Made by a program: the position numbers and the translations under genes
Assembly (NCBI RefSeq): GCF_020873875.1
Contig: NZ_JAHWGU010000006.1
Location: forward strand, 1 to 64,000
Direction: 5' to 3'
DNA length: 64,000 nucleotides
From: Actinoplanes sp. DH11
GTDB lineage: Bacteria; Actinomycetota; Actinomycetes; Mycobacteriales; Micromonosporaceae
In this document: positions 27,431-35,633 of the stretch, piece after piece
Layout of the letters: every line of letters begins with the position of its first letter
How positions within the stretch are numbered: position 1 is the stretch's first letter
Notes under the pieces: generated by a model
Seen by the model: only the letters and a program-made list of their open reading frames with translations
Told to the model about the DNA's origin: nothing
The model's database searches: none

Positions 27431-28439
27431 CCAGTGGTGCGGTGCTTTCCCGCACCATCAGCTTGGTGACCAGCTCCACCCGCGGGGTCTCGATGGTCTC
27501 GCCGCGCGACAACCGCAGCACGGTCCGCGCGGCGAGCGCCCCCATCTCGGCGAGCGGCTGCCGCACCGTGGTGAGCGGGGGAGAAGCCCACCGCGACTCC
27601 GGCAGGTCGTCGAAACCGACCACACTGAGCTGGTCCGGCACCCGCAGCCCGCGCCGTCGCGCCGCCTCGCACGCACCCAGCGCCATCAGGTCGCTGGACG
27701 CGAAGATGGCGGTCGGCGGGTCCGGCAGGTCGAGCAACTTGGTGGCGGCCGCGAACCCGGACTCGTGCCGGAAGTCGCCGGTCTCGATCAGCTCCTCGGA
27801 GGACTGCAAACCGGCCGCCTCAAGCGCCGCACGGTAACCGTCGAGCCGCGCCCGGCTGCACAGCAGGTTCTTGGGGCCGGCCACGAACCCGATCCGCCGG
27901 TGCCCCAGCGACAGCAGATGATCGGTGGCGGTGCGCCCGCCGGACCAGTTGGTAGCCCCGATCGTCGGCACGTCCGCGGCCGCGCCCCCGGCCGGATCGA
28001 TGATCACCACGGGCACCTTGAGCCGGTGCAGCTCGGTGTGGATGGGCTCCGCCACGTCCGAGGTCACGAAGATGACCCCGTCCGACGCGCGGGCCCGCAG
28101 GTTCTGCAACCACTGCCGCGTCGCGGTGGTCCGATGGTGCACCTGGGACACGACAGTGCCCACCCCGTCGGCGTGGCTGACGTCCTCGACACCGCGGATC
28201 AACTCGAGGGCCCACGGGCTGTCCAGGTCGTTGAAGACCAGGTCGATCAGCCGGGCCCGGCCGGAGTGCCGAGAGTTGCGAGGGCGGTAGTCGTGCTCAC
28301 GGAGAAGCCGCTCGATCAGCTCCCGCGTCTGCGGCGACACATCGGAACGTCCGTTGAGCACGCGGGACACCGTGGGGACCGAAACACCTGCCGCCTCCGC
28401 GATGGCCGCGATGGTCACGCGTTGCCGAGCCATGGCCAT
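27426..28439 (-). CDS. bxlR: LacI-family repressor of the sugar/GH3 locus
   Basis: LacI/GalR regulator of 337 residues from ATG 28439: helix-turn-helix VTIAAIAEAAGVSVPTVSRVLNG near the N-terminus and a periplasmic-binding-protein-like effector domain (about 65-335). AAGGAG lies seven bases before ATG 28439. It is convergent with the importer, so it probably represses the importer and GH3 gene through the palindromes at 23959-24148. Its own start region carries TGGGAGCGCTCC (28439-28450), close to a CebR-type operator, which suggests autoregulation or control by a CebR paralogue. Confidence 0.88.
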   Translation of the reverse strand: MAMARQRVTIAAIAEAAGVSVPTVSRVLNGRSDVSPQTRELIERLLREHDYRPRNSRHSGRARLIDLVFNDLDSPWALELIRGVEDVSHADGVGTVVSQVHHRTTATRQWLQNLRARASDGVIFVTSDVAEPIHTELHRLKVPVVIIDPAGGAAADVPTIGATNWSGGRTATDHLLSLGHRRIGFVAGPKNLLCSRARLDGYRAALEAAGLQSSEELIETGDFRHESGFAAATKLLDLPDPPTAIFASSDLMALGACEAARRRGLRVPDQLSVVGFDDLPESRWASPPLTTVRQPLAEMGALAARTVLRLSRGETIETPRVELVTKLMVRESTAPLA

Positions 28440-28450
28440 GGGAGCGCTCC
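28439..28450. promoter_or_regulatory. CebR-like operator at the LacI start codon
   Basis: TGGGAGCGCTCC matches 12 of the 14 bases of the Streptomyces CebR operator TGGGAGCGCTCCCA and overlaps the ribosome-binding site and ATG. Its regulatory role is inferred from the match and position. Confidence 0.5.
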
Positions 28451-28505
28451 TTACCGCCGGGTGTTCCCGCTGCAACTTCCGGATCCGGCATCGAAATGAT
28501 GCCAT

Positions 28506-28923
28506 GCCGCGAGGTAAAACGGTTCAACGGCATGCGTGGTTCGCGTTACTCCGGCGGCCGGCCGCGCTTCCCGGAGGTGCCGGGGCTGCCTCGCGCGTGC
28601 TTCCTGACGTCGCAGGCTTGTGTGGGGGTGTTGATCTGCTGGCGGTGCGAAATCGCGGTTTTGGGTCCATGATCACAGCGATTTCGTAGCGCCAGCAGAT
28701 CAACATCTCGGCTGCTTGTTTCCTTGCTCCAGACCGCGGCCCGGCCGACACCGCCTGGCCGGCGGATACCGCCTGCCCGGGCAATACTGCCGGCCCGGCC
28801 GATGGCGGGCGCTCAGGCGATACCCGCCTCGCGCCACTCGGGTTGCCTCCGGCCGGCTCCCGGCGATCTTTGGGAGCGCTGCGGAGGCGGATCCGCCCTG
28901 CCGCAGCGCCCGGCGGACCAGCG
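28506..28923. other. 418-bp intergenic stretch
   Basis: Contains the 75-bp hairpin repeat copy A (28630-28704) and, from about 28735 to 28840, imperfect GGCCGnnnnCCGCCTG-type repeats. I see no gene in it. Confidence 0.6.
28630..28704. repeat. 75-bp dispersed hairpin repeat, copy A
   Basis: Left arm of 27 nt starts GTTGATCTGCTGGCG and ends CGAAATCGC. The right arm is its reverse complement except for three central bases (GTG versus CTA). The 21-nt loop contains GATCACA. Near-identical 75-bp copies lie at 35332, 36490 and 50675. Confidence 0.92.
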
Positions 28924-29790
28924 TCAGAGCAGCACGGCAGCCAGCGTGCGGAAGGCCTCGGCCGGGAAGATCGGTTCACCGCCGGTAAGTACCTGGATCG
29001 TCGCCTCGTCGGCGCCCGCCGCGAAGTGCTTCTCGATGCCCTCGGCCACCTGGCCGGGCGAGCCCCACGGGATCAGAGCGTCGACCAGGCGGTCGGAGCC
29101 GCCGCAGGCGAGGTCCTCGTCGGTCCAGCCGAAGCGGCGCAGGTTGTTCACGTAGTTCGGCAAGGTGAGGTAACCGGCCGTGTACTGCCGGGCGATCGCG
29201 CGGGCCGTCTGCTCATCGGACTCCAGGACCACGGCGACCTCGGGCGCGAGCAGCCGGTCGGCGCCCAGGATGCCGCGCGCCTCGGCGGTGTGCTCGGCGG
29301 TCGTGAAGTAGGGGTGGGCACCCGCCGCCCGATCCCGCGCCAACTCCATCATCCGGGGCCCGAGCGCCGCCAGGACGCGACCCTCGGGTGCCTGACCTGC
29401 GGCATCGAGAGCATCGAGATAGGAGACCATCTTCGTGTACGGCCTGCGGTAGGTGGCGCCCGGAGTGCTGTCGACCAGGACGGCATGGCTGGTGCCGAGG
29501 CCCAGCAAGAACCGTCCAGGGTGAGCGCTCCCGGCCTCCGCGGTGTACGCCGCGACCTCGGCCGGCTCGGAGTGCCAGATGCTCAGGATGCCGGTGGCGA
29601 CGCCGAGGCGCTTCGTGCCGTCGAGGACCTGCCGGAAGCGGGCCGGGACGTTGTGCCCGAAACCGGCGGAGAACCAGAGCCGGTGGTAGCCGAGTTCCTC
29701 GAGTTCGACGGCGGCGGAAACCACGCTGCTGTCATCGGCGTCAGGGCTCAGGAAGTAGGGCTGCCAGACGCTGATCAGTCGTTGTGCCAT
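28924..29790 (-). CDS. LLM-class F420-dependent oxidoreductase
   Basis: Luciferase-like monooxygenase-fold protein of 288 residues, similar in outline to predicted F420-dependent reductases. Visible features are the opening ISVWQPYFL, the conserved LGLGTSHA segment after GRFLLG, and RDRAAGAHPYF in the middle, all typical of the actinobacterial subgroup. Substrate is unknown. It follows an orphan hypothetical gene on the same strand by about 95 bp. Confidence 0.85.
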   Translation of the reverse strand: MAQRLISVWQPYFLSPDADDSSVVSAAVELEELGYHRLWFSAGFGHNVPARFRQVLDGTKRLGVATGILSIWHSEPAEVAAYTAEAGSAHPGRFLLGLGTSHAVLVDSTPGATYRRPYTKMVSYLDALDAAGQAPEGRVLAALGPRMMELARDRAAGAHPYFTTAEHTAEARGILGADRLLAPEVAVVLESDEQTARAIARQYTAGYLTLPNYVNNLRRFGWTDEDLACGGSDRLVDALIPWGSPGQVAEGIEKHFAAGADEATIQVLTGGEPIFPAEAFRTLAAVLL

Positions 29791-29886
29791 GGATGCGAGG
29801 CTACTGCGCGATCATCACACGGCGACCGTCCCGGACCTGCGGACGACAGCGGTTCCCGTCCTGAGGCTCGGGACATGGAACTCGCG

Positions 29887-30567
29887 TCACAGATAGGCGG
29901 CAAGGATTGCTGGTAGCTTCTCCAGCTTCAGATTGAACGACGTCATCTTGAGGGTGTCGATCGTCGCGCCGCGCTTGATGATCCGGGGTTCGCTGACGAC
30001 GATCTCCCAGTCCTCCGGGTACCGGCTCGGGAACGAGGTTCGGAACTTCTGGTACGTCGTACCGGTGACCAGGTCCCCGGTGTCCAGCAGCATCACCGTG
30101 TGGTGACTCCAGACGTCGTTCGAAGAGCTGTTCGGCATCGTCTTGGAGGACGCGCAGATCCACCAGCCGAGGCCCAGCACGGTCGGCTCGAACGTCCTGC
30201 GCGTACGCCGCAGCCAGTCACGATGCTCGGTGACCACGACAGTCTCCACCGAGTGGAACGGCTCCGGCTCACGGCCCAGGAAATCGTCCACGACCGCCCA
30301 GGCCTTCGCCGACTGCTCCTGATTGTGCTGTCGCCAGATCGCCGGGTGATCCACCGGCGGCGGTTGCGCCGCTCGCTGCGCCAGCGCCTCGTCCAGCGAC
30401 GCGGGCGGCTGCTCGTCCCGCGCCGCGCCGCTGTCCGATGTGGCACCCGGGTGAGCCTGCGGTTCGATCCTTGTCAGGTATTCGTCGACCGATGGTTGGC
30501 GCCCTTCCCCGGGCATCATCTGGGCCATCCCGAGATTGTCGCCCCCCGGGGCGCCGCCGGCCGTCAC
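29887..30567 (-). CDS. Hypothetical protein
   Basis: 226 residues with no recognised family. The N-terminal third is Pro/Ala/Gln-rich and low complexity; the C-terminal part (about 95-226) looks folded, with FEPTVLGLGWWICASS and DTGDLVTGTTYQKFRTSF. No signal peptide or membrane segment. Its GTG start overlaps the stop of the upstream gene (GTGA), so the two form a coupled pair. Confidence 0.6.
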   Translation of the reverse strand: MTAGGAPGGDNLGMAQMMPGEGRQPSVDEYLTRIEPQAHPGATSDSGAARDEQPPASLDEALAQRAAQPPPVDHPAIWRQHNQEQSAKAWAVVDDFLGREPEPFHSVETVVVTEHRDWLRRTRRTFEPTVLGLGWWICASSKTMPNSSSNDVWSHHTVMLLDTGDLVTGTTYQKFRTSFPSRYPEDWEIVVSEPRIIKRGATIDTLKMTSFNLKLEKLPAILAAYL

Positions 30568-31139
30568 CCGATCGGTCCACGTATCCGGGAACCCGCCCCC
30601 ATGTAACTGGCGGCCACAGTCGCAACAGAGAGTGCGTGTACCTCGAGGAGGCGATTGTCGCCCTTGTGCGCTTGCTCGATCTCTGTGTACAGGGTCATCC
30701 TCGCGTCGAGGTTGCCGTGCGTGAACGAGCTCAACTGCTTGTAGTGCACAGAACCGGACTCCTCGTCGGCGGCGACGAGCAGCGCCTCACGAGACGCGTA
30801 CTTCTCGGCACGCGATTCCTGCGTCCAGCCCAATCGAGCATGACTTCGACGTCGAGGACAGTTCCCAACCCAACGCGGTCTGTAAACCGCGCTGCTCCCC
30901 GTCCGCGCGTTGCACCATGTACATCAGGCGGCGAAGGCGGCGTTCACCGTCCGACTCAGGGCGACCAAGCCGCGCCGCCAGGCTGGCAGTCTCTGCTGCG
31001 GCACGGGCGAGGTCGATGGCACTGAGGATTTGGGGAAACCCGGGCTGCACACACCAGGACAGCGTCTCGAGGCGTCCTGCACCTGCACGCTGATGTCATG
31101 CAGCAGTGACGCGCTGGCATGCAGGAGGTCGGCGAACAT
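30564..31139 (-). pseudogene. Frameshifted hypothetical gene upstream of 29887-30567
   Basis: Three consecutive minus-strand reading frames give what looks like one protein. First is MFADLLHASASLLHDISVQV from ATG 31139; then from about 31070 RLETLSWCVQPGFPQILSAI and following; then from about 30840 a frame ending ...VAASYMGAGSRIRGPIG at 30564. Two frame changes, near 31070 and 30840, break it. The helical N-terminal part resembles small secretion-substrate-like or helical-bundle proteins only in general character. It could be a decayed gene or one with two sequencing errors; the intact overlap with the next gene favours recent damage or error. Confidence 0.5.
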
Positions 31140-31612
31140 GGGGCGACTCCGCTCGTGATCTCATTGATGGTGGAACGACCCCAGGTTTCGGTGCGGCTGC
31201 GCAACAACCCGTTCGGTCGCCCGCTGCTGAGTACTGATTCGTAGTTCAGCGGATCACCGGCCCCCTGCCGGCCGGACGCAGCGCCTGGGCAGGACTGACC
31301 TCCCCTAGGTCTCCTGGTGTCATGGAGTCCGGTTGCGAGCTCACCGCGGCGCCTCCTCGCGGCCGGCCGACTTGCGGTGGATGGCACCCTACCGGCCAGT
31401 GCCTCGTAGCGCACAGGCTGTCAGTCTTTGGGCTAGCAGCGCCGATCCTGCGACACAGCCCGCCCCTGAGCAGGGCGGGCCGGTGGTCAGCTACTGCTTG
31501 GTGCCGGGCCCCAATCCACGAAACCCGGCCGCAACGATCCAACCGGTGGTGGCGGTATCGAGCGATGGGCTGTTCGTTCAGGGGTCAACGTCGACCGGTT
31601 GGCGTCCGTCGA
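31140..31612. other. 473-bp region without a convincing gene
   Basis: The only clear structure is an 8-bp hairpin GCCCGCCC (31458-31465) / GGGCGGGC (31473-31480) with a 7-nt loop and no T-tract. Codon-position bias seems weaker than in neighbours, which fits decayed accessory DNA. Confidence 0.5.
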
Positions 31613-32002
31613 CTAGTCGGGGATCGGGATTGCCAGGTCACCGTCGTTGATGCCCGCATACAAGCCAGGCCGGCGGGTCAGTACCCACACCTCGTCGTTG
31701 ATGGCCGCGCTCGCCGCCGACGCCGCGTCCGAACTACCGACCAGATCCCGCAACGCCGCGTGGGCCTGCCACGACCACGGCTCGTCCGACACGATCCGGA
31801 CCGCAGGGTGGGTGACCAGCAACTGCAGCCGGTCCCGGTCGGTGACATACGGCAGCGCCTCGGACAAGCAAAGGAACGGCACCCCCACTGCGGCGTCCTC
31901 CGCGTCGACCTCGACCAGGAGCTCACCGACATGGTCCGAACCGCGCGTGTACTCGATCACCGCGGACGTGTCGAGGATCAGGTGGATCGGACGGTAGTTC
32001 AC
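31613..32002 (-). CDS. vapC: PIN-domain toxin (VapC-like)
   Basis: PIN-domain protein of 129 residues with Asp11 in ILDTSAVIEY, Glu48 in CLSEAL and C-terminal acidic residues. These are the metal-binding positions of VapC-type ribonucleases, which cleave RNA when freed from antitoxin. It starts 4 bp inside the upstream small gene, the usual antitoxin-toxin order. It lies beside an IS remnant in an accessory stretch. Confidence 0.8.
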   Translation of the reverse strand: MNYRPIHLILDTSAVIEYTRGSDHVGELLVEVDAEDAAVGVPFLCLSEALPYVTDRDRLQLLVTHPAVRIVSDEPWSWQAHAALRDLVGSSDAASAASAAINDEVWVLTRRPGLYAGINDGDLAIPIPD

Positions 32003-32184
32003 GCCGGACGCGAAGCGTTGAACCCGAGGCGTTCACGAAGCGCCTCGAACTTCGCCGGATCCCGGCGGGCCCGCGCCTCGTCCAGGAGCCGGCGGGCACG
32101 GCTGCGACCCTCGTCGGTGACGGTGATACCGACCCGGGCGAGCGCGTCGACCAAGGGCTCACTGGCGCTGGTGTCCTGCTCCAT
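31999..32184 (-). CDS. Probable antitoxin of the PIN toxin
   Basis: 61-residue charged protein, upstream of and overlapping the PIN gene by 4 bp. It has an alternating R/A/E/L C-terminal half (RARRLLDEARARRDPAKFEAL) that looks like an extended toxin-binding helix. The DNA-binding part is not of a type I can name. Antitoxin role rests on size, order and overlap. Confidence 0.68.
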   Translation of the reverse strand: MEQDTSASEPLVDALARVGITVTDEGRSRARRLLDEARARRDPAKFEALRERLGFNASRPA

Positions 32185-32429
32185 GCCCTTAGAGTAGCGC
32201 TGATACGGGCTATCCCATACCGTCGGCGAGGTCGACCTGTGCAGGGGTCATGGCTGGCCAGGTGCGGGAATTCCTCGCACACCAGCCGCAGGGGCCTATC
32301 GGTCTCGAGAACCCGGAACCAGCTGTCAAGCCCCGGGTTTGATGGAGAGTTGGTTAGCTGGTTTCCCGGGGTGCGGTGACCGGGCGGGTCATGGCGTGCA
32401 GGGCCTCGTGTTCGGCGGGTGGACGTGTC

Positions 32430-33030
32430 CGAGCTCGCCGTCGCCTCGGCCATCGCGTTGTCGAACGAGTCGCCCTTCGACCCGACCGACGCCACGGCGC
32501 CGGCCTCGGCGAGGCGCTGGGTGTAGCGGATCGCTTGATATTGGACGCTGCGGTCCGAATGGTGCACGAGTCCTTGCAGGTCAGCGCCCTGATTTTGGCG
32601 GCGCCAGATCGCCAGTTCCAACGCGTCCAGCGCCAGGTCGGTGTAGAGCGAGGTGGATACCTGCCAGCCCATCGGCAGTGCGGACGTAGGTCAGGTCGGC
32701 GACCCACAACTGGTTCGGGCCGTCGCGGTGAAATCGCGTTTGACCAGGTCACGAGGCCGGTCGGTCTCCGCGGCAGGGCTGGTCGTGCGCGGGGACTTGT
32801 CACGTAGCAGCCCGCGCAGCCCGATCTCGCGCATCAGCCGTTCGACGGTGCACCGGGCTACCTGCACGCCACGTCGCTGCAGCTCGTGCCAGAGCTTGCG
32901 GGCGCCGTAGACGCCGTAGTTCTCGGCGTGGATCTTCTTGATCATCTCGATCAGCGCGGCGTCACGCCGTGATCGCGCGCTGGCCGGGCGGGTCTTCGCG
33001 GCGTAGTAGGTCGACGGTCCCCGTGACCGG
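32430..33030 (-). pseudogene. Inactivated IS3-family transposase (OrfB)
   Basis: Fragments of an rve-type integrase. The N-terminal part reads RSRRDAALIEMIKKIHAENY, then GVYGARKLWHELQRRGVQVA, then MREIGLRGLLRDK. After a frameshift near 32720 comes PNQLWVADLTYVRT. An apparent deletion of about 18 residues then joins to GWQVSTSLYTDLALDALELA and HHSDRSVQYQAIRYTQRLAE in a third frame. The C-terminus after SFDNAMAEA is lost. OrfA and clean terminal inverted repeats are not seen, so the element cannot move on its own. Confidence 0.85.
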
Positions 33031-33032
33031 CT

Positions 33033-33059
33033 GGAGAGTCGCCGCGACAGCGACTCTCC
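33033..33059. repeat. 10-bp inverted repeat upstream of the IS3 remnant
   Basis: GGAGAGTCGC (33033-33042) and GCGACTCTCC (33050-33059) form a perfect 10-bp stem with a 7-nt loop. It lies between the transposase relic and the LLM gene and may be part of the old element or a terminator without a T-tract. Confidence 0.55.
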
Positions 33060-33122
33060 TGTCTTGGCCGCTGATCTGAGGGCGCCACCGGAGTCGATGA
33101 GCAGGCAGGTAGGTTAGGGCTC

Positions 33123-34004
33123 ATGAGCTTGCGTTTCGGGGTTTTCGTTCCGCAGGGCTGGAAGAACGATCTCGATGAGATCGCCGACCCGATCGAGCAG
33201 TACGAGGCGATGACCGCTGTCGCGAAACTGGCCGACGCCGGCCCGTGGGATTCGATCTGGGTCTACGACCACTTTCACACCTTTCCCGAGCCCACCATGA
33301 ACACGACGTTCGAGGCGTGGACGGTCACCGCTGGGCTCGCCCGCGACACCAGCCGCGTCAACATCGGGCAGATGGTCGGCTGCAACGGCTACCGGCACCC
33401 CGCGCTGTACGCGAAAATGGCGTCCACCGTGGATGTCGCCAGCCATGGGCGGCTCTACGCCGGGCTGGGCGCCGGGTGGTACGAGCACGAATGGAAGGCG
33501 TACGGGTACGAGTGGGCCGACGTGCCCGAGCGGATGGCCGCGTTCCGGGAGGCCGTGCAGGTCGTCCACCGGATGTGGACCGAGGACGAGCCCGTCTTCA
33601 CCGGGAAGCACTACCGGATCGACAAGCCGATCAACGAGCCGAAGGGCGTGCGCAAGCCGCACCCGTCGTTCTGGCTCGGCGGCGGTGGCGAAAAGGTGAC
33701 GCTGAAACTCGTCGCCAAGTACGCCGACGGCAGCAACCTGGGCAACGGCGACCCGGCCGTCATCAAGCAGAAGCTGGCGATCCTCCGGCAGCACTGCGAC
33801 GAGCAGGGGCGCGACTACGACCGGATCGCGAAGTCGACGAGCCTCAACCTCGACCTCTCCGACAGCACCGCCGACGTGATCCGCAAGGTCGAACAGATCG
33901 CCGAGGCCGGCGCCGACTACGTGATCGTCTACGTCCCGCGGGTGGCGTACGACCACGAACCCCTGCTCCGGTTCGCGCAGGACGTCGTCCCGCAGTTCTC
34001 CTGA
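33123..34004 (+). CDS. LLM-class F420-dependent oxidoreductase
   Basis: Luciferase-like protein of 293 residues beginning LRFGVFVPQGWKNDLDEI. The strand-2 region WDSIWVYDHFHTFP and the core GRLYAGLGAGWYEHEWKAYG are diagnostic of predicted F420-dependent oxidoreductases (TIGR03560-like). The C-terminus has the regular ADYVIVYVPRVAYD barrel strand. The reaction is not predictable. It is followed by a Ppx/GppA gene about 130 bp downstream. Confidence 0.88.
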   Translation: MSLRFGVFVPQGWKNDLDEIADPIEQYEAMTAVAKLADAGPWDSIWVYDHFHTFPEPTMNTTFEAWTVTAGLARDTSRVNIGQMVGCNGYRHPALYAKMASTVDVASHGRLYAGLGAGWYEHEWKAYGYEWADVPERMAAFREAVQVVHRMWTEDEPVFTGKHYRIDKPINEPKGVRKPHPSFWLGGGGEKVTLKLVAKYADGSNLGNGDPAVIKQKLAILRQHCDEQGRDYDRIAKSTSLNLDLSDSTADVIRKVEQIAEAGADYVIVYVPRVAYDHEPLLRFAQDVVPQFS

Positions 34005-34132
34005 GCTGTTAACTTTCGCCGGGTAGGGTCGGGGTTTCGTCTCCGGCCCGCCCCGCTGCCTCGTGCCGCTGTGTGCCGGTGAACACGTCCGACGAGGTGT
34101 GAGAGCAGGCAGGAATTGGGTAGGCGGCGCCG

Positions 34133-35140
34133 ATGCGGATAGCAGTGCTCGACGTCGGATCTCAATCGGTCAACCTGGTCGTCAGCGAGACCGGGAACCG
34201 GCCCGACCGCAAAAAGCCCTTCCCGGCCACCTCGTGGAAGACGCGCACCCGGGTCGCCCGGCGGATCGCGCCCGACGGCACGATCGACTGCGCCGGCCGG
34301 GAACGGGTCGCGGACGCGGTCGCCGAGGCGGTCGCCCGTGCCCGGCGGGCCGGCGTCGACGAGATCTTCGCGTACGGGACGGCGGCGATCCGTGACTGCG
34401 CCAACCGCGACCACGTGCTCGACGAGATCGAGTTCCGCTCCGGGCTGCGACTCGGCCTGCTCACCGGCGTGGAGGAGGCCGAGCTGACGTTCCTGGCCGC
34501 CCGGTCCTGGCTGGGCCGCGGCGCCGGGCGGATGCTGCTGCTCGACATCGGCGGCGGCACCCTCGAAGTCGCCTCCGGCGTCGACCAGCTGCCCGAACTG
34601 GCGCTGTCACTGCCGATGGGCGCCGGCCGGATGACCCGGGAATTCCTGCTCGACGGGGACCCGCCGTCCCGCGCCGCGGTGCGTCGCCTGCGCCGGCACG
34701 TGCGCACCCAGATCCGCGAAGTCGTCCAGCCCGGCGACTGGGCCCAACCGCGAACCGTGGTCGCCGCGTCCCGCACCTTCTACCAGCTGGCCCGCCTCAC
34801 CGGCGCCGCACCCATGCGGCACGGCCAGCACCGCCCCCGGCACGTGCAGCGCAAAGCCCTGCGCAAATGGATTGAGCGGCTGTCCCGGCTCTCCGCCGAC
34901 GAACGCCAGCACCTGCCGGGCGTCTCCGCGCACCGGGCACACCAGATCCTGGCCGGCGCGATAATCGCGCACGAACTGCTGGGCGCCTTCGACGAGGACA
35001 GCGCCCGGATCTGCCCGTGGGGCCTGCGCGAAGGCATCCTGCTGCGCCGCCTCGCCGCCGCATCCTCCACCCAGCTCGCGGCGGCCTGGGTGCCACCGCC
35101 GTGGTCGCGCATCCCGTCCCGGTCGCTGGTACTCGTCTGA
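34133..35140 (+). CDS. Ppx/GppA-family phosphatase
   Basis: ASKHA-fold protein of 335 residues. The phosphate-1 motif DVGSQSVNLVV is at the N-terminus, the central acidic E in GVEEAELTF and the second loop LLLDIGGGTLEVASG follow. It is the length of the short actinobacterial Ppx1-type exopolyphosphatases and lacks the C-terminal HD extension. It probably hydrolyses polyphosphate or pppGpp-type substrates. The gene ends LVLV-stop inside the first unit of a 26-bp tandem repeat. Confidence 0.88.
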   Translation: MRIAVLDVGSQSVNLVVSETGNRPDRKKPFPATSWKTRTRVARRIAPDGTIDCAGRERVADAVAEAVARARRAGVDEIFAYGTAAIRDCANRDHVLDEIEFRSGLRLGLLTGVEEAELTFLAARSWLGRGAGRMLLLDIGGGTLEVASGVDQLPELALSLPMGAGRMTREFLLDGDPPSRAAVRRLRRHVRTQIREVVQPGDWAQPRTVVAASRTFYQLARLTGAAPMRHGQHRPRHVQRKALRKWIERLSRLSADERQHLPGVSAHRAHQILAGAIIAHELLGAFDEDSARICPWGLREGILLRRLAAASSTQLAAAWVPPPWSRIPSRSLVLV

Positions 35141-35240
35141 CCGGGCCTTTCGCGCGCGCTGGCTGACCTGGCCTTTCGCGCGCGGTGGCTGACCGGGCCT
35201 TTCGCGCGCGGTGGCTGACCGGGCCTTTCGCGCGCGGTGG
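35137..35240. repeat. 26-bp x4 tandem repeat containing the ppx stop codon
   Basis: Four units start at 35137, 35163, 35189 and 35215. Each reads CTGACCKGGCCTTTCGCGCG followed by CGSTGG. Units 3 and 4 are identical; units 1 and 2 differ at one position each. The TGA of the phosphatase gene (35138-35140) is in unit 1. Confidence 0.95.
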
Positions 35241-35331
35241 CTACGCATGAGGCGCGCGGGGGCGCGGGTGGCATGGACACGGCGTAGCTGGGCCGGCCTG
35301 TACCGGTGGGTTTCGGCCCGGCCGGGGAGAT

Positions 35332-35406
35332 GTGGATCTGCTAGCGATGCGAAATCGCTGTGACGGCCCCGTGATCACCGCGATTTCGCATCGCCAGCAG
35401 ATCAAC
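35332..35406. repeat. 75-bp dispersed hairpin repeat, copy B
   Basis: The left arm begins GTGGATCTGCTAGCG and ends CGAAATCGC. The right arm ends CAGATCAAC and here pairs through the centre (ATG/CAT), giving two mismatches elsewhere instead. The loop is 21 nt with GATCACC. It is upstream of hsp20. Confidence 0.92.
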
Positions 35407-35492
35407 AAGGCCGCCCTGGGGAGTGCTGCGCGGGACCTTTCGGGCTTGGGGACGGGTTCTCCGGCGGCTGGGAAAAATATTGGCGGAAGGGG

Positions 35493-35522
35493 TTGGCACT
35501 CGGGCTCGTACAGTGCTAGAAA
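35493..35522 (+). promoter_or_regulatory. CIRCE-like HrcA operator overlapping the hsp20 promoter
   Basis: TTGGCACTC (35493-35501), nine bases, CAGTGCTAG (35511-35519) matches the CIRCE consensus TTAGCACTC-N9-GAGTGCTAA at 15 of 18 positions with exact spacing. TTGGCA may double as a -35 with TAGAAA (35517-35522) as -10, so HrcA binding would block the polymerase. A leader of about 105 nt follows. Confidence 0.75.
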
Positions 35523-35633
35523 ATGTCTTGTCGGTGCAGGTCAGGAGGATCTGCGAAGACACTCGGCGATGATTGACGGCCGAGCGCCACGAGCTGCTGG
35601 AGAGGCTGGCAGCTGTCCTGAGGAGGTGGATCC

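Noticed and set aside
28621..28689. A short conserved peptide (DLLAVRNRG...MITAIS) encoded in the hairpin repeats
   Set aside because: The frame exists only because the repeat DNA is conserved; the frames differ in start and end and there is no ribosome site.
28630..28704. The 75-bp hairpins as ordinary Rho-independent terminators
   Set aside because: Arms and loops are conserved in sequence between four unrelated places, no T-tract follows, and copies lie far from gene ends or upstream of promoters.
32430..33030. Functional IS3 element using programmed frameshifting
   Set aside because: The break is not in an OrfA/OrfB slippery region; catalytic-domain sequence is deleted and the C-terminus is lost.
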